This document shows, one piece after another, positions 1-5,180 of a stretch of 5,180 nt of DNA. Location of the stretch: positions 1-5,180 of the forward strand of contig JAGOVR010000104.1 of the NCBI GenBank assembly GCA_018060635.1, read 5' to 3'. Positions within the stretch are counted from its first letter, which is position 1, and the number at the start of each line of letters is the position of its first letter. The notes beneath the pieces are model-generated. The model was not told where the DNA came from and made no database searches. It saw nothing but the letters and a program-made list of their open reading frames with translations. Source of the DNA: Bacteriovoracaceae bacterium. Its GTDB lineage: Bacteria > Bdellovibrionota > Bacteriovoracia > Bacteriovoracales > Bacteriovoracaceae. The translations under genes and the position numbers were made by a program.

Positions 1-564
1 ACCTAAACTCATCACAATATCCATCCAGTAAATCTCAAAATAGATAAAAATGAGTGAAATAAGAACGCCAAAGCTCACAATGTAATCACCGCGAGTATGA
101 TGGGAGTCCGCCATCAAAATAGAAGACTTAAGTTCTTCTCCTTTTCTCTTTTCATAAGTAGAAACAAAGAAATTTACCAGGATGGAAAGGAGGCAAATAA
201 AAACTAGCTTCCAACTAAAAATAGGATGATTCTCATGATGAAGAGCGTGCCAAGCATCTTGACCTATTTGTACGGCTGTATAGAGTAGCAAAAGAGAAAT
301 AATCAGGCTTCCTAAGTTTTCATACTTACGATAACCGTAATGATGACGAAAATCAGCAGGACGATAGGCCATACTAATTGTAATCAGAGCCAATACGTTA
401 GAGGAACCATCAAAAAGTGAATCAAAGCCTGAAGAAGTTAGAGATAAGAAGTTAAAAAGCCTTCCTGCAATTATTTTAATTAAAGCTACTAAAACATTTA
501 AAAACAACGTGATTAACAAGACTTTTTTAATTTCATATTCTCTATTTTTGGGATTTTTAAACAT
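1..564 (-). CDS. Cation diffusion facilitator (CDF) metal transporter, C-terminus cut by window edge
   Basis: Inner-membrane exporter of divalent metal (Zn, Fe, Mn or similar), normally proton-coupled. Only the first 188 residues are in the window. They cover TM1 to TM5 and enter TM6; the cytoplasmic metal-binding C-terminal domain is missing because the window ends. The transport site matches the family: DxxxD in TM2 (D48, D52, in SGFDSLFDG) and HxxxD in TM5 (H156, D160, in ADSHHTRGD). The family signature PADFRHHYGYRKYE begins at residue 69; relative to E. coli YiiP site B, D71 and H74 are kept while the second His is Tyr78. A short His-rich loop (H107, H109, H110, H113) between TM3 and TM4 should face the periplasm. 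An in-frame stop lies just upstream, so the ATG at 564 is the first usable start. It overlaps the folE stop by 8 nt and has no visible Shine-Dalgarno, implying translational coupling. The four-residue site is consistent with zinc, but the metal is not settled by sequence. Confidence 0.93.
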   Translation of the reverse strand, partial: MFKNPKNREYEIKKVLLITLFLNVLVALIKIIAGRLFNFLSLTSSGFDSLFDGSSNVLALITISMAYRPADFRHHYGYRKYENLGSLIISLLLLYTAVQIGQDAWHALHHENHPIFSWKLVFICLLSILVNFFVSTYEKRKGEELKSSILMADSHHTRGDYIVSFGVLISLIFIYFEIYWMDIVMSLG

Positions 565-1156
565 AAGGGTGACGTTTGATTAAACTAAACAACTCATCAC
601 GAGTTTTTTGATTTTCTAAAAAAGCTCCCTTAAGCGCTGAAGTTACCATCACAGAGTTTTGTTTTTCAACTCCACGGCTAGTCATACAAAAATGTTTTGC
701 TTCAATAACACAAGCCGCACCTTTAGGTTCTAGATATTGCATAAGCGTTTGCGTCACCTGATTTCCAATTCGTTCTTGAATTTGTAATCTTCTTGCAAAC
801 ATTTCAACCAGTCTTGCTAGTTTTGAAATTCCTACTACTTTTTTATCAGGGATATAGGCCACATGGGCCTTTCCTACAAAGGGTAAAAAATGATGTTCGC
901 AAGTTGAATAAAATTCAATATCTTGTAAAAGAATAATCTGCTTTTCAGGAATCACATCATCTTCTTCAAAAAAAGTGAAAATAGATTCAGGATCTTGGGA
1001 ATAACCTCCAAACAGACGATCCCAAGACCTCACCACTCGATCAGGTGTATGACGGAGTCCTTCTCTATCCTTATTCTCGCCTAAATACTTAAGGATTTCT
1101 CCTACCGCTTTTTTGGCCTGTTCAGCATCTCCCGGAAACTTTTTTTTAGTTTGCAT
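557..1156 (-). CDS. folE: GTP cyclohydrolase I (type IA)
   Basis: Cytosolic zinc enzyme converting GTP to 7,8-dihydroneopterin triphosphate, the first step toward tetrahydrofolate and, in many bacteria, queuosine-type modifications. At 199 aa it is full length for the family. The zinc ligands are visible: C86 and H89 in STCEHHFLPF and C157 in KHFCMTSRG, corresponding to E. coli C110, H113 and C181. H88 and H155 match catalytic His112 and His179. GRLHTPDR-like substrate-pocket residues (LRHTPDR, 34-40) and the C-terminal SRGVEKQNS and TRDELFSLI segments are also typical. The ATG overlaps the acyltransferase stop by one base (TAATG) and sits behind a GAGGG Shine-Dalgarno in the last acyltransferase codons. 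It is the third gene of the minus-strand operon and overlaps the downstream CDF gene by 8 nt. Identification is very secure; nothing key is missing. Confidence 0.98.
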   Translation of the reverse strand: MQTKKKFPGDAEQAKKAVGEILKYLGENKDREGLRHTPDRVVRSWDRLFGGYSQDPESIFTFFEEDDVIPEKQIILLQDIEFYSTCEHHFLPFVGKAHVAYIPDKKVVGISKLARLVEMFARRLQIQERIGNQVTQTLMQYLEPKGAACVIEAKHFCMTSRGVEKQNSVMVTSALKGAFLENQKTRDELFSLIKRHPYV

Positions 1157-2964
1157 TAATCCCTCATTATTTTTTTGGGTTTTAAATCTACATATATTTG
1201 ATCAACCAGAATTTTTACAAACTGCTCCATCATAAGTCCTATAACTTCCTTATCGGGAATAAAGTATACATTCTGATCTCGCACCACAACTCCTCTGTCT
1301 TCAAAATAATCCAAAACATTATTCATAAGTGGAAGCGAAAAACTTTCAGGATAACGAATAACACGACTATGGGAAATCTCCATCTGAAAAAGTTCTTTAG
1401 CAACTTCTGTATATTTAGTTCGCGAAAAATCATCTCGCTTTAAATGCAGAAGAGTTAATGTTCCCATGTAATATCCTTCATACAAATGATGAAAGGTAGA
1501 AGCAAACCCCTTAATTTTATCTAGAACCAACTGTAGCTCCAGCGGAGTAAAATCAAAACACTCCTTGAGACTTTTCACTTCTCGCCCCAAACTCTGTGAC
1601 AAAACTTGTAAAGCTTCTTGCAGTAACTCTTTAACACTTGGCAAATAGAACTCATATTTCAATTCTTTTCTGCGTGTTAATAAAAATTTGGTCAAGCCTT
1701 TTACTGTTTTTATGTGTCCAGAAGTATATTGTATCCACGTAATACTGATGAGTGCAGGAACAAAGAAATGATGCAAGATTGTATTCTTCAAATAAAGCAG
1801 TTCAATCCTAGCCTCAGGATAAACCGCATAATAATTTTCATTTAAATAATGATTATCAATGCACAAGACTTTTTTATTACGTATAAAAAGAGTCAACGTT
1901 TTTCGTAATGTATCATTGATAAAAGCTTCTTCTTCTGAATATTTTTCAAAAGAATACCATAGAGGAATATCAAAATTCTTACAATACTTTATAATATTAA
2001 AAACTTTTTCCTGAATCTGACTCCATGTCATTCCGCCTGAGGAATCATCCAATAATATCATGGAAAGCAAAGACCCTGGTGTAACCACCATTCCTTTTCC
2101 CACACGACGAAAGCAATGAAAGGCCAAGTCTTGAGTCATCTTTTTAAGATCATCAACCCCACTCACTTCAATCCCCTCTGATAAGCGGACATAGATGCTC
2201 CCAAATCTTTTTTTAAAAATAGTGAGGAGAGAAAAAAGTTGCCAAAAATTTTCTTTTTTCTTTTTGTTACCTGCTAACTCCCGAATGTGTGCTCGAATTT
2301 CAGGAACTTGCTCATGAGCAATAGAAACAGGCAAAAAAAGCAAGGGTTTGTTGGTTTCGCCTATGGCCGTTAAATGTTTATGCGCCTCTATGATCATCTG
2401 AAAAAGACCATAGCGTGGTTTCAAGAGTTTTCCTGTACGAGAACGTCCACCTTCAAAAAAGAATTCTATAGTCTTATTTTCTTTCAAAAGAGAGGCAATA
2501 TAGGCTTCAAAAGTGAGAGCATAGGCAATATCCGTTTGAAAACTACGACGAATAAAAAAAGCTCCACACTTCCGAAAAACATATCCTATGGGAAAAATAT
2601 TAAGATTTATTCCCCCTGCCGCAAAAATGGCATGCTTAAAGTTTTTATAAAAAATATAGCTCATCGCCAAATAATCCACATGAGATTGATGATTGGGCAC
2701 TAAAATAAGATGGTATTTATCCTTAAGTTTTTCAACGTGCAAATGTTCTGGATAATGAATATCAATATTGTGATAAAGTTTACGAAAAGTAGCATCTAAA
2801 AACCATCTTAAGAAAATAATTAAATTTTTACTATAATAGCCTCTAATTTCTTTTAATGATTTAATAATTTTTTCTTTTTCCGCAGGTTTTCCAGCAATAC
2901 GATTCTTTATTTTCTCATAGGAAAAAATAAAAGATTCCAAATCATTAAGTGTTTTTTTACTCAT
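1156..2964 (-). CDS. plsB: PlsB-family glycerol-3-phosphate acyltransferase
   Basis: Membrane-associated acyltransferase expected to acylate the sn-1 position of glycerol-3-phosphate, the first step of phospholipid synthesis. All four family motifs are present (numbered from the ATG): block I NHQSHVD (91-97, catalytic His92 and Asp97), block II GAFFIRR (134-140), block III FFEGGRSRTGK (169-179), block IV LPVSIAHEQ (211-219). Block IV has His where E. coli PlsB has Tyr (IGYE). PlsB-specific features follow: a RELAGNKKKKE stretch (228-238) like the RELRG..KEKE of E. coli, and a KNTILHHFFVPALI segment near 393-406 resembling the YYRNNxxH...PAL segment. This argues for PlsB rather than the short PlsC type. 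At about 602 aa it lacks the long N-terminal extension of the roughly 807-aa E. coli enzyme; the catalytic domain begins near residue 85. I chose the ATG at 2964, 2 nt after the upstream TGA. A TTG at 2970 overlapping that stop (TTGA) is an alternative adding two residues. A related dihydroxyacetone-phosphate acyltransferase role is less likely. Confidence 0.88.
   Translation of the reverse strand: MSKKTLNDLESFIFSYEKIKNRIAGKPAEKEKIIKSLKEIRGYYSKNLIIFLRWFLDATFRKLYHNIDIHYPEHLHVEKLKDKYHLILVPNHQSHVDYLAMSYIFYKNFKHAIFAAGGINLNIFPIGYVFRKCGAFFIRRSFQTDIAYALTFEAYIASLLKENKTIEFFFEGGRSRTGKLLKPRYGLFQMIIEAHKHLTAIGETNKPLLFLPVSIAHEQVPEIRAHIRELAGNKKKKENFWQLFSLLTIFKKRFGSIYVRLSEGIEVSGVDDLKKMTQDLAFHCFRRVGKGMVVTPGSLLSMILLDDSSGGMTWSQIQEKVFNIIKYCKNFDIPLWYSFEKYSEEEAFINDTLRKTLTLFIRNKKVLCIDNHYLNENYYAVYPEARIELLYLKNTILHHFFVPALISITWIQYTSGHIKTVKGLTKFLLTRRKELKYEFYLPSVKELLQEALQVLSQSLGREVKSLKECFDFTPLELQLVLDKIKGFASTFHHLYEGYYMGTLTLLHLKRDDFSRTKYTEVAKELFQMEISHSRVIRYPESFSLPLMNNVLDYFEDRGVVVRDQNVYFIPDKEVIGLMMEQFVKILVDQIYVDLKPKKIMRD
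1161..1165 (-). promoter_or_regulatory. Shine-Dalgarno for folE
   Basis: GAGGG on the minus strand, 4 nt before the folE ATG and embedded in the final codons of the upstream acyltransferase gene. It supports the ATG at 1156 as the folE start and shows that folE can recruit ribosomes as well as use termination-reinitiation from the TAATG overlap. Confidence 0.7.
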
Positions 2965-2966
2965 GT

Positions 2967-3302
2967 TCAACTTGTCATCTTAGCAAAAAAGATGGGTAAG
3001 ATAATATAGAGAATAGTATCCCTAATAAGATAAAAAATAAAAAAATAAAAAAAAGCTTTAGGCCCATTTAAAAAAAGTTTTTCCAGACCCAATACCTGCG
3101 CTTTTTTACTCATGGCCACCATAAAACGAGTTTTACCGTAGTGTTTGAAAAAAAAAGTTGTAGCTCCCTCGACCTTTTGATCGAGAAGTCGAAACATACT
3201 TAAAAAAGGACGAAAGATAATTAAAATTTTGACCATAAAGGAGCATATATACCTTAAAACGAAAGAAAGAGCATCCTGATTAAAAGAAATAACGCTTAGC
3301 AT
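2967..3302 (-). CDS. Small hypothetical membrane protein
   Basis: Unrecognised 111-aa protein, first gene of the minus-strand operon. The N-terminal half is mixed amphipathic/hydrophobic with basic residues (for example VKILIIFRPF, 24-33). A basic middle part (around 54-76, several Lys/Arg) is followed by one strong hydrophobic segment at about 83-107, interrupted by an Arg-Asp pair (LIRDTILY, 92-99). That predicts at least one membrane helix or hairpin near the C-terminus. Its TGA is followed 2 nt later by the acyltransferase ATG, or overlaps a TTG start, so the two are probably translated together and may act together at the membrane; that role is inference only. The ATG at 3302 has no visible Shine-Dalgarno. 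A later Met at residue 23 (3236) is possible and would widen the promoter region. The open frame, hydrophobic pattern and tight coupling support a real gene, but I cannot assign a function. Confidence 0.62.
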   Translation of the reverse strand: MLSVISFNQDALSFVLRYICSFMVKILIIFRPFLSMFRLLDQKVEGATTFFFKHYGKTRFMVAMSKKAQVLGLEKLFLNGPKAFFYFFIFYLIRDTILYIILPIFFAKMTS

Positions 3303-3335
3303 TTATTAAATTAATGACAATGTGATGACATTTTT
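3303..3335. promoter_or_regulatory. Divergent intergenic region between the two operons, with spaced direct repeat
   Basis: Only about 33 bp separate the minus-strand operon start from the likely hemA start, so promoters for both directions must lie here or extend into coding sequence. The region is almost pure A/T at its left side and holds two copies of ATGACA (3314-3319 and 3325-3330), 11 bp apart start to start, or about one helical turn. That spacing could suit a regulator, but such a short repeat can occur by chance in AT-rich DNA. I see no convincing -35/-10 pair on either strand: a TTGACC at 3229-3234 has no well-spaced -10 partner. The call rests on gene layout, not on a recognised promoter. 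Confidence 0.35.
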
Positions 3336-3337
3336 TT
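3331..3337 (+). repeat. T7 homopolymer tract at the hemA start
   Basis: Seven consecutive T bases overlap the proposed TTG start of hemA. The nearest upstream ATG (3325) reads through this tract in the +1 frame and stops after 15 codons at 3370. One extra T would join that ATG to the hemA frame just ahead of residue 1. The tract is therefore a possible slippage site or a sequencing-error site; the given sequence alone does not say which. Confidence 0.5.
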
Positions 3338-4292
3338 GCAATTTGTTTTTTATCATAACTCCACCATGTTAACGACTCTTTATCTTTATAATTTTGCTAC
3401 AGGATATAACATTCCTGTGGCCCCACAAGTTTTTATGTTAAAAACTTGTCAAAGAACCTTAATTTTAAGTACTCAAAAAATCCTCTCCATTTCTCTAGAG
3501 AATTGCCAACATTTTAATGGTGATAAGGCCTATACCTATTTGATGGAAATGATTTGTGGTTTAAAAAGTGAGCTTTTAGCTGAAAGTGAAATTACAGGAC
3601 AAGTTAAAGAGGCTTACCGCGAGTATATGAAAAAGGAAGATAAAGACCCTATTATTGTACGCATTTTAGAAAAACTTTTTAAGGATGCAAAAGAAATCCG
3701 AACCTCTTATCTGATTGGAATTGGTCAAAAAACATATGGTGCTATTACAAAAAAAATACTGGCACGTCATGTATTACAAAAAGATAAAGCGGATGTGTTA
3801 GTTTTAGGAACAGGAAAACTGGCCATTCAAATTGTTGAAAACTTAAAAAAGAAATACCGCCTTTTTATAACGGGAAGAAATAGTCAAAAAGTTCACTCTA
3901 TCTGTTTAGAACATGATATTAATTCTATCCCTTGGAATAATCTTTCTGCCTATGCCTCATTTGCTTTTGTTATTAATACCATTGGAACTGATGAGGTTTT
4001 AGGATTAGAAAATTTCTGGGACATCTGGCATAAAAAAAATCCAGAAGACCACCTCCTCATCGATCTTGCTTCTCCTTCTCCTTTCAAACCTAGGAGCAAA
4101 GATTTAAACTTTTTTGTTGGTCTAGATAAAGTTTTTGCAGAAGGTGCCATCAGAGAGCAAGAAAAAAATAAAAAAATTAATGAAGCTTATTCAGCTATTG
4201 AAAAAATTGTCATGAAGAGAAAAAATCACTTATCCCTACAGCATTCCATAAGGAATTCATACCTTTCTCAAGGATGTTCTCTTGCCCCTTAA
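3336..4292 (+). CDS. hemA: Glutamyl-tRNA reductase, short form lacking the dimerisation domain
   Basis: NADPH-dependent reductase of glutamyl-tRNA to glutamate-1-semialdehyde, first committed step of C5-pathway tetrapyrrole synthesis. Evidence: LKTCQR (35-40) places catalytic Cys38 (E. coli Cys50, normally TCNR); GLKSELLAESEITGQVKEAY (75-94) matches the family signature GLDSLVLGExQILGQVK; VLVLGTGKLA (154-163) is the Rossmann glycine loop; LIDLASPSPF (241-250) matches the VDIAVPRDV strand. HNST near residue 7 resembles the N-terminal HKTAP. Oddities: at 318 aa it is about 100 residues short, ending near the start of the long spinal helix, so the C-terminal dimerisation domain is absent; E. coli His99 aligns with Tyr68; Gln116 aligns with Glu85. 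The start is uncertain: TTG at 3336 (used here, keeping HNST), ATG at 3366, or an ATG at 3325 one frame away across a T tract. hemC overlaps the 3' end. Family assignment is firm; full activity is inferred. Confidence 0.88.
   Translation: MQFVFYHNSTMLTTLYLYNFATGYNIPVAPQVFMLKTCQRTLILSTQKILSISLENCQHFNGDKAYTYLMEMICGLKSELLAESEITGQVKEAYREYMKKEDKDPIIVRILEKLFKDAKEIRTSYLIGIGQKTYGAITKKILARHVLQKDKADVLVLGTGKLAIQIVENLKKKYRLFITGRNSQKVHSICLEHDINSIPWNNLSAYASFAFVINTIGTDEVLGLENFWDIWHKKNPEDHLLIDLASPSPFKPRSKDLNFFVGLDKVFAEGAIREQEKNKKINEAYSAIEKIVMKRKNHLSLQHSIRNSYLSQGCSLAP
4270..4274 (+). promoter_or_regulatory. Shine-Dalgarno for hemC
   Basis: AAGGA lies 7 nt before the TTG at 4282, inside the last codons of hemA. 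This is the best ribosome-binding site in the window and decides the hemC start, because no in-frame ATG lies near the conserved GTRGS N-terminus (the ATG at 4274 is out of frame). Confidence 0.75.
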
Positions 4293-5180
4293 ATATATTG
4301 TAGGAACAAGAGGCAGTCTCTTAGCTCTTACTCAAACCCGTCTTATTTGTGAAGAGTTAAAACAAAAAACAGGAATTTCTTGTGAGATAAAAATCATTGA
4401 AACGCAAGGGGATATAAAAGTTGATAAAGCCTTATGGCAATTAGAGGGAAAAGATTTTTTTACTAAAGAGTTAGATAGCGCACTAATAAATAAAGAAGTT
4501 GATTTTGTTGTTCATTCTTACAAAGACTTAGGCAGTGTAAGACCTCAAGGTATTTGTCTTGCGGCTATTCCTAAACGTCTTTTTCCCCATGATATTCTGC
4601 TTATTAGAAATGATAAATCCAAAGAATTAAAATCTCAAAAGAAGCTAATTATCGGAACAAGTTCTCCTCGCCGTATAACTCATGTGAAGAAGTATCTTCA
4701 CGACTTTCTACCTTTGGCAAAAGACAGAGAAATTGAGACTAAACTTCTCAGAGGAAATGTTAATACTCGCATTGAAAAGCTAAAAGATAATCAATACGAC
4801 GCTATTATTTTAGCCTTCGCAGGTTTAGAACGACTGGCCTTAGGACATGAATCACAGCCAAAAATAAAAGATCTGTTGCAAGATCTTAACTTTATGGTTC
4901 TTCCTCTTAGTTATTTTACCTGTGCTCCAGCTCAAGGGGCCTTAGCTATTGAATGCCTTGAAGAAAATACTGTTTTAAAAGAAAAATTATCCTCTTTGAC
5001 TGATCCCCTCTCTGCTCAAGAGGCATCTCTGGAAAAAAAAATATTTGCAGACTATGGTGGTGGATGCCACCTCCCACTGGGAATTTGGGTGAAAAAACAA
5101 GAAGGAGAAACTCTTTGTATTGAAAATGGAGAAATAGAAAGCAAAATTCATTACAAACGAACATCCTCTCAGAGTCTCCC
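4282..5180 (+). CDS. hemC: Porphobilinogen deaminase (hydroxymethylbilane synthase), 3' end cut by window edge
   Basis: Cytosolic enzyme joining four porphobilinogens into hydroxymethylbilane using a covalent dipyrromethane cofactor. Translation from TTG 4282 gives 299 residues before the window ends. Key residues match E. coli HemC: R10 in VGTRGSLLAL (R11); S79, K81 and catalytic D82 in VHSYKDL (S81, K83, D84); R130-R131 in GTSSPRR (R131-R132); R157 and R163 in RGNVNTR (R149, R155); R184 in AGLERL (R176); C262 in GGCHLPLG, the cofactor-attachment cysteine (C242). GKDFFTKELDSAL (56-68) is the usual G-FxKELE-AL motif. About nine extra residues lie between R131 and R157, and a further dozen before C262. 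The TTG start overlaps hemA by 11 nt behind an AAGGA Shine-Dalgarno, so the two are co-transcribed and probably coupled. Most of domain 3 is present; only the last stretch is outside, so a fusion with HemD cannot be excluded. Confidence 0.96.
   Translation, partial: MPLKYIVGTRGSLLALTQTRLICEELKQKTGISCEIKIIETQGDIKVDKALWQLEGKDFFTKELDSALINKEVDFVVHSYKDLGSVRPQGICLAAIPKRLFPHDILLIRNDKSKELKSQKKLIIGTSSPRRITHVKKYLHDFLPLAKDREIETKLLRGNVNTRIEKLKDNQYDAIILAFAGLERLALGHESQPKIKDLLQDLNFMVLPLSYFTCAPAQGALAIECLEENTVLKEKLSSLTDPLSAQEASLEKKIFADYGGGCHLPLGIWVKKQEGETLCIENGEIESKIHYKRTSSQSL

Noticed and set aside
1198..1443. Open frame of 81 codons on the plus strand
   Set aside because: It lies entirely antisense to the acyltransferase gene, has an asparagine/lysine-rich composition typical of antisense AT-rich sequence, and shows no recognisable domain.
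2374..2703. Open frame of 109 codons on the plus strand
   Set aside because: Antisense to the catalytic motif region of the acyltransferase, whose conserved motifs make the minus strand the coding one.
3229..3251. TTGACC followed by TATATA as a hemA promoter
   Set aside because: The spacing between the two hexamers is only 11 bp, too short for a sigma-70 promoter, and it lies about 85 bp before the hemA start within the opposite gene.
3950..4150. Minus-strand open frame of 66 codons
   Set aside because: Antisense to hemA, with no Shine-Dalgarno and no family likeness.
4684..4701. Perfect 7-bp hairpin with a 4-nt loop, considered as a terminator or regulatory RNA stem
   Set aside because: It sits mid-gene in hemC with no T tract after it; the codons read normally through it.
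4868..4887. Perfect 7-bp inverted repeat (AAGATCT, 6-nt loop, AGATCTT) that could be a terminator stem
   Set aside because: It is inside hemC coding sequence, is AT-rich, is not followed by a T run, and consists largely of the self-palindrome AGATCT.
4946..5164. Minus-strand open frame of 72 codons
   Set aside because: Antisense to the hemC region holding the cofactor-attachment motif GGCHLPLG; a shadow of hemC.

Overview
This is a gene-dense, AT-rich bacterial chromosomal segment with two divergent operons and almost no non-coding DNA. Nothing looks mobile: there are no IS ends, integrase, tRNA, CRISPR or long repeats. The genes suggest a Gram-negative bacterium making tetrapyrroles by the C5 (glutamyl-tRNA) route. 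The PlsB-type acyltransferase and the diverged HemA/HemC pair would fit a low-GC lineage such as the Bdellovibrionota, but that placement is a weak inference from general character only.

Minus strand, right to left from about 3302 to 1: a small unrecognised membrane protein, a PlsB-family glycerol-3-phosphate acyltransferase, GTP cyclohydrolase I (folE), and a cation diffusion facilitator (CDF) metal transporter that runs off the left edge. Each junction overlaps or nearly so: TGA followed 2 nt later by ATG (or a TTGA overlap), a TAATG overlap, and an 8-nt ATGTTTAA overlap. The four genes are probably one transcript with translational coupling. They join phospholipid synthesis, the first pterin step and metal export, with no obvious shared pathway.

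Plus strand, left to right from about 3336: hemA (glutamyl-tRNA reductase) and hemC (porphobilinogen deaminase, cut by the right edge). These are the first committed step and the step after porphobilinogen in heme synthesis. hemC starts at a TTG inside the end of hemA, behind a good Shine-Dalgarno. HemA is unusually short: it keeps the catalytic cysteine and the NADPH-binding core but lacks the C-terminal dimerisation domain. Its start is ambiguous, with a TTG behind a seven-T tract.

The two operons are separated by only about 33 bp (63 bp if hemA starts at the ATG at 3366). That gap holds a spaced direct repeat but no promoter I can call with confidence. There is no gene-free stretch above 300 bases. 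I do not see a clearly new multi-gene system. The points most worth a second look are the shortened HemA, the T-tract at its start, and the small membrane protein leading the acyltransferase operon.
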